Origin: JALORV01 sp035429805
GTDB taxonomy: Bacteria; Pseudomonadota; Gammaproteobacteria; Burkholderiales; Burkholderiaceae_F
Assembly (NCBI GenBank): GCA_035429805.1
Contig: DAOMFL010000010.1
Span: 8,311 to 72,310 of the forward strand
Direction: 5' to 3'
DNA: 64,000 bases
In this document: positions 25,383-33,607 of the stretch, piece after piece
How the letters are laid out: every line of letters starts with the position of its first letter
How positions within the stretch are numbered: position 1 is the first letter of the stretch
Notes under the pieces: model-generated
Databases searched by the model: none
Told to the model about the DNA's origin: nothing
Seen by the model: only the letters and a program-made list of their open reading frames with translations
Made by a program: the position numbers and the translations under genes

Positions 25383-26318
25383 TCACGCAATGGGGGTGAG
25401 CAGGGGCCGCCCGGCCGCGAAGGCGGCAATATTGTCGAGAACGAGCTGACCCATCGCGGCGCGCGTCTCGCGCGTGGCGCTTGCCTGATGGGGCTGCAGC
25501 ACGACGTGGTCGAGCGCCAGCAGCGCCTCGGGCACGCGCGGCTCGTCGGCGAAGACATCGAGCGCGGCACCGCCGAGGCGGCGGGTGACCAGCAGATCCA
25601 CCAGCGCGGCCTCGTCGACGACCGAGCCGCGCGCGATGTTGACGAACACGCCGGGACCAAGTTCCTCCAGCACCGCGCGGCTGATCAGCCCGCGCGTGGC
25701 GGCGCCGCCGGGGCAGGCGGCGATCAGCACGTCGACGTTGCGCGCCAGCGCCAGAAGATCGGGCTCGTAGCGCCATGGCAGGTCCTTTGGTCGCGGGCCG
25801 TTCCACGCGATCGACATATCGAACGCCGCCGCGCGCCGGGCAATGGCCTGTCCGATGCGACCCATGCCGACGATGCCAAGCCGCTTGCCGCTCACCCGGG
25901 TCTGCAGCGGCATATGCGCCGTCAGCCAGCGGCCATCGCGCACGTAACGGTCGGCCCCCGCGATGCCGCGCAGCGCCGCCAGCATCAGTCCGATCGCCAG
26001 ATCGGCGACGTCGGCGGTCAGCACGTCCGGTGTATTGGTGACCGCGATACCTCGCTCGCGCGCGGCGGCGAGATCGATCGCGTCGACGCCGACGCCGAAG
26101 CAGGCGATCAGCCGCAGTTTCGGCAGCTGCTCGATCAGCGCGCGCTCGGCACCGGCACCGCCGGTCGTCACGACGATTTCGACACGCGGCGCGACCTGCG
26201 TCACAAATGCATCGCGGTCCGTGGCCTGCCACAACCGATGCACGGTGTAGTCGGCTTCGAGCTTGGCCTGGCTTGGACCGTAGATCGCAGCGACCTGCAG
26301 CACTTCCGGCTTCGTCAT
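25383..26318 (-). CDS. D-2-hydroxyacid dehydrogenase, glyoxylate/hydroxypyruvate reductase-like (copy 2)
   Basis: A 311-aa NAD(P)-dependent enzyme. It has VGVDAIDLAAARERGIAVTN, TADVADLAIGLMLAALRGI, the dinucleotide motif GIVGMGRIGQAIA, NIARGSVVDEAALVDLL (Arg), LDVFADEPRVPEALL (Glu) and LQPHQASATRETR (His). The sequence after the dinucleotide fold (AWNGPRPKD) resembles NADP-using hydroxypyruvate reductases. Its ATG overlaps the upstream LDH2 stop (ATGA). It would interconvert a 2-keto and a 2-hydroxy acid in the adjacent pathway. Confidence 0.9.
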   Translation of the reverse strand: MTKPEVLQVAAIYGPSQAKLEADYTVHRLWQATDRDAFVTQVAPRVEIVVTTGGAGAERALIEQLPKLRLIACFGVGVDAIDLAAARERGIAVTNTPDVLTADVADLAIGLMLAALRGIAGADRYVRDGRWLTAHMPLQTRVSGKRLGIVGMGRIGQAIARRAAAFDMSIAWNGPRPKDLPWRYEPDLLALARNVDVLIAACPGGAATRGLISRAVLEELGPGVFVNIARGSVVDEAALVDLLVTRRLGGAALDVFADEPRVPEALLALDHVVLQPHQASATRETRAAMGQLVLDNIAAFAAGRPLLTPIA

Positions 26319-27349
26319 GCGAGCGGCACCACGCCGAGGCGCTCGGACCAGGCACGCATGTCGGCCAGCGCGCCGGGCTCGAAAGGAATTCCGGAAATTC
26401 GCCGCGTCCGCTCGCTGCGCAGCTCGGGGTCGCCCGGCAGCTGAACGTGGCCGGGCTCGCGCGGCAGCTCGGTGGCCATCGCCTGGACAGTCGATGCAAG
26501 CGTCGCCCCGCCCGCGAAGCGCTGCGGGTCGAGCGCGATTAGCAGGTGCCCGAGATCCTGCGGAGTGTCGAGCGCCTCGTACATCGGCGTGATGTGCGGG
26601 CCGAATGCCATGCCGTTGAGGGCGCCGCACAGCAGGTCCACCATCAGCGCCAGGCCGTATCCCTTGTAGCCATAGTCCGCGCCGCCCAGCGGCGTGATCG
26701 CCACGGCGGCATGCGGATCCGTCGTCGGTTCGCCATCTTCATCGACCACGAGGCCAGGCGGCACCGGCCTGTTCTCGACGCGGGCATTGATGATGCGGTT
26801 GAAGGCGACCTGGCTGGTCGCCATGTCGAGGCAGAGCGGCTCATCGCCCGCACGCGGAAAGGCAATGGCGATCGGATTGGTCCCCAGGAAGCGGCGCCGG
26901 CCGCCAAACGGCATGACGATCGCATTGGCCTGCGTGAATGCAATCCCGACCAGACCCGCATTCGCCGCCTGCCGCGCATACAGCCCGACGGCGCCGCTGT
27001 GGCTGGAGCGGCGCACGCCGACGGCACCGAGGCCATTTTCCTGCGCCAGGCCGATGGCGGTGTCCATCGCGCGCACGCAATGCAGGATGCCGAGGCCATT
27101 GTCGCCATCCATGCTGGCCGTGCACGGGCCGGTGGACTCGATGCGGCCCGGCGCCACCGCGTGCGTCGAGCCGCGCTGCAACCGGTCGAGGTAATGCGTC
27201 AGCCGCAGCACGCCATGCGAGTCGATGCCCCAGAGACTGGTCTGCACCAGTCCCTCGGCGACGATCGCGGCGTCGGCTGCGGGCACGTCCAGCGCCTGCA
27301 GGCACGCACGCGCCCACGCCGCGACGCGCTCGTGCCCGATCAGCTGCAT
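26315..27349 (-). CDS. LDH2-family malate/lactate-type oxidoreductase (copy 2)
   Basis: The 344-aa LDH2-type enzyme shows WGIDSHGVLRLTHYLDRLQR, RRSSHSGAVGLYARQAANAG, NPIAIAFPRAGDEPLCLDMA and DYGYKGYGLALMVDLLCGAL. The second conserved His pair of copy 1 (SHHI) is replaced by SHSG, as in many ureidoglycolate/malate-type members. ATG 27349 was chosen because the open frame further upstream runs into the FAH gene. It is translationally coupled to the hydroxyacid dehydrogenase downstream. Likely substrate: lactate or a related 2-hydroxy acid released by the FAH enzyme (inference from position). Confidence 0.88.
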   Translation of the reverse strand: MQLIGHERVAAWARACLQALDVPAADAAIVAEGLVQTSLWGIDSHGVLRLTHYLDRLQRGSTHAVAPGRIESTGPCTASMDGDNGLGILHCVRAMDTAIGLAQENGLGAVGVRRSSHSGAVGLYARQAANAGLVGIAFTQANAIVMPFGGRRRFLGTNPIAIAFPRAGDEPLCLDMATSQVAFNRIINARVENRPVPPGLVVDEDGEPTTDPHAAVAITPLGGADYGYKGYGLALMVDLLCGALNGMAFGPHITPMYEALDTPQDLGHLLIALDPQRFAGGATLASTVQAMATELPREPGHVQLPGDPELRSERTRRISGIPFEPGALADMRAWSERLGVVPLA

Positions 27350-27365
27350 GCCGCGCGAAGGAGCG

Positions 27366-28217
27366 TCAGCGCGCGGACCAGGCAACAACCCGCTGCCGCT
27401 GCTCTCCGAGCCCGGCGATGCCGAGCGCCACCGAGTCGCCGGCCTTCAGGTACCGCGGCGGCTTCTTGCCCATGCCGACGCCGGGCGGTGTGCCGGTGGT
27501 GATGATGTCGCCTGGCATGAGCGTCATGAACCGGCTGACGTAGCTGACGAGCGTCGCCACGCCGAAGATCATCGTCTTCGTGTTGCCGCGCTGCATCGGT
27601 TCGCCGTTGACGTCGAGCCACATGTCGAGTGCCTGCGGGTCCGGCACTTCGTCACGCGTCACCAGCCAGGGACCGATCGGGCCGAAGGTATCGCAGCCCT
27701 TGCCCTTGTCCCACTGGCTGCCGCGTTCGAGCTGGAAGTTCCGCTCCGAGACGTCGTTGATCACGCAGTAGCCGGCCACGTGCGCGAGCGCCTTCGCCTC
27801 GTCGACGTAGCGCGCGGTCGTTCCGATCACCACACCGAGTTCGACCTCCCAGTCGGTCTTGACCGAGTCGCGCGGCAGCATGATGTCGTCGTTCGGTCCG
27901 TTGATGCAGGTCGTCGCCTTGCTGAAGACGATCGGCTCGCTCGGGATCGGCGCGTTGGACTCCGCCGCGTGGTCGGCGTAGTTGAGCCCGATCGCGATGA
28001 ACTTGCTGATGCCGAGGTACGGCACACCCAGCCGCGGCTTGCCGGGGACCAGCGGCAACGACTCCGGATCGGCCTTCGCCAGCTTCGCCAACCCCTTGTC
28101 CGACAGGTGCTCGCTCGTCACGTGCTCGACCACCCCCGACAGATCGCGCAGCCGCCCCTGCCGGTCCAGCACCCCCGGCTTCTCAAAGCCCGCCGGTCCA
28201 AAACGAAGTAGTTTCAT
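27366..28217 (-). CDS. Fumarylacetoacetate hydrolase-family protein, 2,4-diketo-3-deoxy sugar-acid hydrolase-like
   Basis: The 283-aa enzyme has the FAH core: IGLNYADHAAESNAPIPSEP, metal ligands in DWEVELGVVIGTTARYVDEA, INDVSERNFQLERGSQWDKG and GDIITTGTPPGVGMG. This N-terminal arrangement (MKLLRFGPAGFEKPGVLDRQ) and the SERNFQ..GSQWDKGKG..TFGPIGPWLVT pattern are those of 2,4-diketo-3-deoxy-L-fuconate/rhamnonate hydrolases, which yield pyruvate plus lactate. An SDR resembling 2-keto-3-deoxy-fuconate dehydrogenase lies just upstream, supporting that role. Ureidoglycolate lyase-like or acylpyruvase functions remain possible. Confidence 0.88.
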   Translation of the reverse strand: MKLLRFGPAGFEKPGVLDRQGRLRDLSGVVEHVTSEHLSDKGLAKLAKADPESLPLVPGKPRLGVPYLGISKFIAIGLNYADHAAESNAPIPSEPIVFSKATTCINGPNDDIMLPRDSVKTDWEVELGVVIGTTARYVDEAKALAHVAGYCVINDVSERNFQLERGSQWDKGKGCDTFGPIGPWLVTRDEVPDPQALDMWLDVNGEPMQRGNTKTMIFGVATLVSYVSRFMTLMPGDIITTGTPPGVGMGKKPPRYLKAGDSVALGIAGLGEQRQRVVAWSAR

Positions 28218-28245
28218 GACCCCGCCTTTTCCATGCCGTTGTGAT

Positions 28246-28280
28246 GAAAGAAATCGTCTGGCTCCGCCAGCGATTCTTTC
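28246..28280 (-). terminator. Imperfect hairpin downstream of the SDR copy 3 gene
   Basis: GAAAGAAATCG and CGATTCTTTC pair around an inner CTGG/CCAG stem. It is the second of two consecutive hairpins met by transcription leaving the SDR gene (28321-29055), and it precedes the FAH gene by 28 bp. Confidence 0.45.
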
Positions 28281-28289
28281 TGATCAGAC

Positions 28290-28319
28290 CGGGCGAAAGT
28301 AGGTTTGCACTTTCGCCCG
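28290..28319 (-). terminator. Perfect 11-bp hairpin at the SDR copy 3 stop codon
   Basis: CGGGCGAAAGT and ACTTTCGCCCG form an 11-bp perfect stem with an 8-nt loop, starting 1 bp after the stop of the leftward SDR gene. There is no long T-tract, so it may protect a 3' end between the SDR and FAH genes rather than fully terminate. Confidence 0.55.
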
Positions 28320-28320
28320 C

Positions 28321-29055
28321 CTAAAGACTCATTCCCCCGTCGACGAAGATCGCCTGCCCCGTCATGAACGACGACTCGTCCGACACCAGATAGACAAAGG
28401 TCTCGGCGATCTCTTCGGCCGTTGCGAGCCGGCCCATGGGTTGGCGTGCGATGAAGTCCTTGCGCGCCTGCACCGGATCGGCGAACGCCTGGATGCGATC
28501 CCCCAGCGAGGGGGTGTCAACGGTGCCGGGACAGACACAGTTCACGCGTATGCCCTGCTTGACGTGATCGACCGCCAGCGCGCGCGTGAAGCCGGCCACT
28601 GCCGCCTTGCTCGCCGCGTAGGCGAGCCGGTTAGGCGCTGCTTTGTGGGCACCCAGGACCGACGCCATGTTCAGGATCACACCGCCACCGGCGCCGATCA
28701 TCTTCGGCAGCATCGCCTTCGTCATCACGAACATGCTTCGGACATTCAGGTCGAAGCTGAAGTCCCAGTCGGCGACGCTGCAGTCGAGGATCGTGCCCTG
28801 GTGCACGTAGCCGGCGCAGTTGAAGAGGATGTCGACCGCGCCGGTGCGCTCGACGAAGGCGAGCACGGCAGCATCGTCGAGCACGTCGAGCCGCGCGGTC
28901 GTGACGCCCGCAGGCAGGCCCGAAAGCAGTTCCGGCTTGAGATCGGTCGCGGTCACCCGGGCGCCTTCGCGCGCGAACGCCTGCACCGCGGCACGTCCCA
29001 TGCCCTGTCCGGCCGCCGTCACCAGTGCCGACTTGCCATGCAAACGCCCGGCCAT
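28321..29055 (-). CDS. SDR-family dehydrogenase, 2-keto-3-deoxy-L-fuconate dehydrogenase-like (copy 3)
   Basis: The 244-aa SDR has an atypical glycine motif TAAGQGMGRA, Asp in TATDLKPELL (NAD), the NCAGYVHQGTILDCSVADWD segment, Ser in NMASVLGAHK and YAASK. The short spacing, LFNCAGYVHQGTIL and CPGTVDTPSL are features of the DHRS6/2-keto-3-deoxy-L-fuconate dehydrogenase group, which oxidises the C4 hydroxyl of 2-keto-3-deoxy sugar acids. The product would be the substrate of the FAH enzyme encoded next. It is divergent from the GntR gene across the second FCD operator. Confidence 0.9.
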   Translation of the reverse strand: MAGRLHGKSALVTAAGQGMGRAAVQAFAREGARVTATDLKPELLSGLPAGVTTARLDVLDDAAVLAFVERTGAVDILFNCAGYVHQGTILDCSVADWDFSFDLNVRSMFVMTKAMLPKMIGAGGGVILNMASVLGAHKAAPNRLAYAASKAAVAGFTRALAVDHVKQGIRVNCVCPGTVDTPSLGDRIQAFADPVQARKDFIARQPMGRLATAEEIAETFVYLVSDESSFMTGQAIFVDGGMSL

Positions 29056-29170
29056 TTTCTCCTCCCCGATGCAGGTCCCGGTGTCCCCGTGGCATTGCGG
29101 CAGACTGCGGAATCGCGCGTCGCGCGGCGGCTTGACACCTCGCAGGGTGCATGTGAAGCTAGCCGCGCAA

Positions 29171-29189
29171 TTGGTCTGACCACTTGACC
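29171..29189. promoter_or_regulatory. FCD/GntR-type operator, copy 2
   Basis: TTGGTCTGACCACTTGACC, identical to 15191-15209 except at the palindrome centre. It lies between the SDR copy 3 start (29055) and the GntR start (29267), the normal place for an autoregulatory FCD operator. A further A after the last C extends the second half-site to TTGACCA. Confidence 0.75.
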
Positions 29190-29266
29190 AGTGCGCGGCA
29201 GTTTAAGCGGCGGCGCAATGCGCTGTCCAGCCAGTCCGCCAGGTCCGCGAGGAGAGTCCCCGTCCC

Positions 29267-29971
29267 ATGCCGATCAAGGCCGTCGAACCGCAGCGGCTCT
29301 ACCGCCGCATCGCCGAGCAGATCGCCAAGCTCATCCGGCGCGGCGAGTACAAACCGGGCGAACGGCTGCCGCCGGAACGTGACCTGGCCCGCCTGCTGAA
29401 GGTCAGCCGGCCGTCCGTGCGGGAAGCGCTGATCGCGCTCGAAGTCGAGGGTTACGTCGAAGTGCGTGTGGGGTCCGGCGTCTACGTTACCCAGCGGCAA
29501 CCCGCGGCGCGCAGCGCCGTCCTGCTGCCGGCGGATTCGGGCCCGTTCGAACTGATCGCTGCGCGCCGGCTGCTCGAGTCCGAATGTGCTGCGCTGGCGG
29601 CGCGTCAGGCGAGCCCGGCACAGATCCGGCGGATGAAGGCTGCGCTGGCGGCGATGGAGCGCGACCGGCGCCGCGCCGTGATGCCGCTCGAAAACGACCG
29701 CCGGTTCCATCTCGAAATCGCCGAGGCCAGCGGCAACAGCGCACTGGCGCTGGCGGTGCGCACGCTGTGGGATCAGCGCACAGGCCCGCTGTTCCTCCGG
29801 CTCGAGCGCCATTTCGACACACCCGACCTGTGGGAGGCTGCGATTGCCGAGCACAGCGCGGTGATGGCCGCGATCGAAAGCCACGACCTCGCCGGCGCAC
29901 GGGCCGCAATGCGACGCCACATGGACGCCGCGGCGAAGCGCTTCCAGCGCAGCTGGGGCGTCGGTACCTAG
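29267..29971 (+). CDS. GntR-family transcriptional regulator, FCD (FadR/VanR) subfamily
   Basis: A 234-aa regulator. The N-terminal winged helix is LYRRIAEQIAKLIRRGEYKP, then GERLPPERDLARLLKVSRPS and VREALIALEVEGYVEVRVGS. The helical FCD effector domain begins near residue 90, with the metal/acid-binding pattern Asp (LENDRRFHLEIAEASGN, D..H) and His residues in AEHSAVMAAIESHDLAGARA. It is divergent from SDR copy 3 and precedes a TRAP transporter and a UxaA-type dehydratase, so it most probably senses a sugar acid (uronate, galactarate or similar) and represses both divergent promoters that carry the 19-bp operator. Confidence 0.93.
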   Translation: MPIKAVEPQRLYRRIAEQIAKLIRRGEYKPGERLPPERDLARLLKVSRPSVREALIALEVEGYVEVRVGSGVYVTQRQPAARSAVLLPADSGPFELIAARRLLESECAALAARQASPAQIRRMKAALAAMERDRRRAVMPLENDRRFHLEIAEASGNSALALAVRTLWDQRTGPLFLRLERHFDTPDLWEAAIAEHSAVMAAIESHDLAGARAAMRRHMDAAAKRFQRSWGVGT

Positions 29972-30014
29972 CCGCCCACGGAAACAGCGCGGCGCCCGCG
30001 CCGCCGGACATCGC

Positions 30015-30611
30015 ATGCAGCCCGCCCCTGCACCCTCCGACGCCTCTCAAGACCACGTACTCACCGCCGGCGGCGAGTTCGATGTCCATGACGAGCCGAT
30101 CGACCTCGGCGTGTACCGCTTCGAAGACTGGATCTCGTTCGGCTTCTTCTGGCTGCTGGCCGGCACGGTCTTCCTGCAGTTCTTCACGCGTTATGCGCTC
30201 AACGACTCGGCCGGCTGGACTGAGGAGATCTCGCGTTACCTGCTGATCTGCACGGTGTTCATCGGCGCCGCGATCAGCGTGCGCAAGAACAATCACATCC
30301 ACGTCGACTTCTTCTACCGGTTCATGCCGAACCGGCTGATGCGGGTCATGTCGACGCTGGTCGATGTCGCGCGCATCGCGTTCTTCGCCTATGCGGTATG
30401 GCTCACGTTCCAGCTGATGCAGCGCATCGGAATGCAGCGCATGGCTGTCGTCGACCTGCCGATCGGCCTCATGTACGCGGTCGTGCTCGCCGGCTTTCTG
30501 CTGATGACCTGGCGTGCGCTCGATGTCGCGAGGCGCAATTGGAACCGCGGCGCCTCGGTGCTCGAGCGGCCAGAACTGATTGAAGCTGATCTATCGGGGC
30601 GCTCGACATGA
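30015..30611 (+). CDS. TRAP transporter small permease (DctQ)
   Basis: A 198-aa inner-membrane protein with four helices (FGFFWLLAGTVFLQFFTRYA, YLLICTVFIGAAISVRKNNH, VARIAFFAYAVWLTFQLMQR, IGLMYAVVLAGFLLMTWRAL). The family signature TEEISRYLLICTVFIGAAIS is present. An unusually long hydrophilic N-terminal tail of about 40 residues precedes helix 1. It forms the permease complex with DctM, whose ATG overlaps its stop (ATGA). Confidence 0.92.
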   Translation: MQPAPAPSDASQDHVLTAGGEFDVHDEPIDLGVYRFEDWISFGFFWLLAGTVFLQFFTRYALNDSAGWTEEISRYLLICTVFIGAAISVRKNNHIHVDFFYRFMPNRLMRVMSTLVDVARIAFFAYAVWLTFQLMQRIGMQRMAVVDLPIGLMYAVVLAGFLLMTWRALDVARRNWNRGASVLERPELIEADLSGRST

Positions 30612-32014
30612 GCCCCGGCGTCTTCAAGCTGCTGTTCCTTGGCCTGATGGGCTCCGGCGTGCCGGTCGCCATCGCCATGGCGGGTTCCGCGCTGATCTTC
30701 GTCATGGTGACGGGCTCGGTGCCGGACTTTGTCGTCATCCACCGCATGGTCAACGGCATCGACTCGTTTCCCCTGCTGGCGGTGCCATTTTTCATCATGG
30801 CCGGCAACCTAATGAATTCGGCCGGCATCACCAATCGCATCTACAACTTCGCGCTGGCCCTGGTCGGCTGGCTGCGCGGCGGCCTGGGTCACGTCAACGT
30901 GCTCGGTTCCGTGATCTTCGCCGGCATGTCGGGCACCGCCATCGCGGACGCCGCCGGGCTCGGCACGATCGAGATCAAGGCAATGCGCGACCACGGCTAC
31001 AGCCCCGAGTTCTCGGTCGGCGTCACTGCGGCGTCGGCAACGCTCGGACCGATCATTCCGCCGTCGTTGCCCTTCGTCATCTACGCGATGTTCGCCAACG
31101 TCTCGGTCGGGGCGCTGTTCCTGGCCGGCATCCTGCCGGGCGCGGTGATGGCGCTGCTGATGATGGCAACCGTCGCGTACTTCGCGCACCGGAACCAATG
31201 GGGCGGCGACACCCGTTTCGAATGGCCGCGCGTCCTCAAGGCGCTGGCCGAACTGATGGTGGTGGCGCTCTTCCCCGCCGTCATCTGGGTGCTGACGACC
31301 CAGGCCGGCCTGCCGCAGGTGCCGACGGTCGCGGCGGCCCTGACCGTCCTGCTGCTCGCCGACCGCATCTTCCGCTTCAACGCGGTGCTGCCGGTCATGA
31401 CCCCGGTGCTGCTGATCGGCGGCATGACGGCAGGGGTCTTCACTGCCACCGAAGGGGCGATCGCCGCCTGCGTGTGGGCGCTCTTCCTCGGCCTCGTCTG
31501 GTTCCGCTCGCTCACCTGGAAGATGCTGGTCAAGGTTTCGATGGACACGATCGAGACCACGTCGATCGTGCTGCTCATCGTCGCGGCGGCGTCCATCTTC
31601 GGCTGGATGCTGACGGTCACGCGCACGACCGAGATGATCGGCACCTGGGTGCTGTCGTTCACGTCGGATCCGTGGATGTTCCTGCTGCTGGCGAACCTGC
31701 TGATGCTGTTTGTCGGCTGCTTTCTCGAACCCACGGCCGCGATCACGATACTGGTGCCGATCCTGCTTCCGATCGTGCGGCAACTCGGCATCGACCCGGT
31801 TCACTTCGGGCTCATCATGGTGTTGAATCTGATGATCGGGCTGCTGCACCCGCCAATGGGACTCGTGCTGTTCGTGCTGGCGCGGGTCGCGAAGCTCTCG
31901 ATCGAGCGCACGACCATGGCGATCCTGCCCTGGCTGATCCCGCTGCTGGTCAGCCTCGGGCTGGTCACCTACCTGCCCGCGATCAGCCTGTGGCTGCCGC
32001 GGCAGTTCCAGTAG
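30608..32014 (+). CDS. TRAP transporter large permease (DctM)
   Basis: A 468-aa, about twelve-helix permease. DctM hallmarks are GSGVPVAIAMAGSALIFVMV, FPLLAVPFFIMAGNLMNSAG, SGTAIADAAGLGTIEIKAMR, YSPEFSVGVTAASATLGPII and PPSLPFVIYAMFANVSVGAL, with the C-terminal LLHPPMGLVLFVLARVAKLS. Somewhat longer than the usual 425 aa through the middle loop (NQWGGDTRFEWPRVLKALAE). It imports an organic acid with Na+ or H+ together with DctQ and the DctP protein encoded at 33608. Confidence 0.94.
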   Translation: MSPGVFKLLFLGLMGSGVPVAIAMAGSALIFVMVTGSVPDFVVIHRMVNGIDSFPLLAVPFFIMAGNLMNSAGITNRIYNFALALVGWLRGGLGHVNVLGSVIFAGMSGTAIADAAGLGTIEIKAMRDHGYSPEFSVGVTAASATLGPIIPPSLPFVIYAMFANVSVGALFLAGILPGAVMALLMMATVAYFAHRNQWGGDTRFEWPRVLKALAELMVVALFPAVIWVLTTQAGLPQVPTVAAALTVLLLADRIFRFNAVLPVMTPVLLIGGMTAGVFTATEGAIAACVWALFLGLVWFRSLTWKMLVKVSMDTIETTSIVLLIVAAASIFGWMLTVTRTTEMIGTWVLSFTSDPWMFLLLANLLMLFVGCFLEPTAAITILVPILLPIVRQLGIDPVHFGLIMVLNLMIGLLHPPMGLVLFVLARVAKLSIERTTMAILPWLIPLLVSLGLVTYLPAISLWLPRQFQ

Positions 32015-32025
32015 ACGAGGCCAAC

Positions 32026-33570
32026 ATGCTGCAGGACGTTCCTCTGGTGCTGCGACTCAACCCCGCCGACGATGTCGTCATTGCGCGGCGCCAGCTCGTG
32101 ACCGGCACCCTGCTAAAGGGCGAAGGCGTGACGGTCGTCGGGCTCGTGCCTCCCGGGCACAAGGTGGCCACGCGCGCGATCGCGAAGGGCAGTCCGGTAC
32201 GGCGCTACAACCAGATCATCGGGTTCGCCACCCGCGAGATCCGGCCGGGGGAGCATGTCCACCTGCACAACCTCGGCATCGGCGATGAGCACGGGGCCTT
32301 CGTTCGCGACTATGCCTTCTGTGCCGACGTGCATCCGACAATGGCCGCCACCGCGCCGGCGACATTCCTGGGCATCGTGCGTCCCGACGGCCGCGTGGCG
32401 ACGCGCAACTACATCGCGATCCTGTCGAGTGTGAACTGCTCGGCCACGGTGGCGCGTGCGATCGCCGACCGCTTCCGCCGCGACATCTTCCCCGAGGCGC
32501 TGGCCGATTTCCCCAATGTCGACGGCGTCATCGCACTGACGCACGGCACCGGGTGCGGCATGGACATGGGCGAAGGCATGCAGGTGCTGCGCCGGACGAT
32601 GGCCGGCTACGCGCGCCATCCGAACACGGCCGCGGCCGTGTTCGTCGGGCTCGGCTGCGAGGCGAACCAGATCACATCGCTCTTCGGCGCCGAGGACCTG
32701 CACGACAGCGAGCGCATCGCGCGCTACAACATGCAGGATGTCGGCGGAACCGCCAGAGCAATCGAGCGTGGTGCCGCCCTGGTGCGCGAGATGCTCCCCG
32801 CAGCCAACCGCGTCGAGCGTACCCCGGTGCCGGCGAGCCATCTGATGCTCGGCCTGCAGTGCGGCGGCTCGGACGGCTACTCCGGCATCACCGCCAACCC
32901 GGCGCTCGGCAGTGCTGTCGACCGGCTGGTCGCGCACGGTGGCACCGCCATCCTTTCGGAGACTCCGGAGATCTACGGCGCCGAGCATCTGCTGACACGG
33001 CGTGCCGTGTCGCGCGACGTCGGCGAGAAGCTGATCGCCCGCATCCGGTGGTGGGAGGACTACACCGCACGCAATCACGGCGAGATGAACAACAACCCGT
33101 CGCCTGGCAACAAGGCCGGCGGGCTGACGACGATCCTCGAGAAGTCGCTCGGTGCCGTGGCCAAGGGCGGCACGACCAACTTGGTCGACGTCTACGAATA
33201 CGCGCAGCCGGTTACCCAGAGGGGATTCGTCTACATGGACACGCCGGGCTACGACCCGGTTTCCGCGACGGGGCAGGTCGCCGGCGGGGCCAACATGATC
33301 GTCTTCACCACCGGCCGCGGCTCGGCCTACGGCTGCGCGCCATCGCCTTCGCTGAAACTCTCGACCAACAGCGAGCTGTGGCAGCGACAGGAGGAGGACA
33401 TCGATCTGAACTGCGGCGAGATCGCCGACGGTACGGCGACGATCGAGCAGATCGGTGAACGGTTGTTCGAGCTGATACTCGCCACGGCATCGGGCAGCAG
33501 GACCAAGAGCGAGCGGTTCGGCTACGGCCAGAGCGAATTCGTGCCCTGGCAACTCGGCGCGACGATGTAG
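32026..33570 (+). CDS. UxaA-family dehydratase (altronate/galactarate-type)
   Basis: The 514-aa protein fuses the small SAF domain (about residues 1-90: VPPGHKVATRAIAKGSPVRR, YNQIIGFA, GEHVHLHNLG) to the large UxaA catalytic domain. Typical elements are GRVATRNYIAILSSVNCSAT, THGTGCGMDMGEGMQVLRRT, FVGLGCEANQI, GLQCGGSDGYSGITANPALG and NNNPSPGNKAGGLTTILEKS. Such enzymes dehydrate D-altronate, galactarate or related acids using iron. Split homologues include SuyAB sulfolactate lyases, so the substrate is not certain. It lies between dctM and dctP, implying that the TRAP substrate is its substrate. Start ATG 32026, 11 bp after dctM. Confidence 0.9.
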   Translation: MLQDVPLVLRLNPADDVVIARRQLVTGTLLKGEGVTVVGLVPPGHKVATRAIAKGSPVRRYNQIIGFATREIRPGEHVHLHNLGIGDEHGAFVRDYAFCADVHPTMAATAPATFLGIVRPDGRVATRNYIAILSSVNCSATVARAIADRFRRDIFPEALADFPNVDGVIALTHGTGCGMDMGEGMQVLRRTMAGYARHPNTAAAVFVGLGCEANQITSLFGAEDLHDSERIARYNMQDVGGTARAIERGAALVREMLPAANRVERTPVPASHLMLGLQCGGSDGYSGITANPALGSAVDRLVAHGGTAILSETPEIYGAEHLLTRRAVSRDVGEKLIARIRWWEDYTARNHGEMNNNPSPGNKAGGLTTILEKSLGAVAKGGTTNLVDVYEYAQPVTQRGFVYMDTPGYDPVSATGQVAGGANMIVFTTGRGSAYGCAPSPSLKLSTNSELWQRQEEDIDLNCGEIADGTATIEQIGERLFELILATASGSRTKSERFGYGQSEFVPWQLGATM

Positions 33571-33607
33571 CGCCTATGGCGTTGAAAGCAGTTCAACAGG
33601 AGGAGAC

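Noticed and set aside
30580..33570. A 996-codon open frame spanning the DctM gene and the UxaA-type gene
   Set aside because: Its first half is the wrong frame of dctM (Arg/Gly/His-rich translation); only the last 514 codons from ATG 32026 are a real gene.
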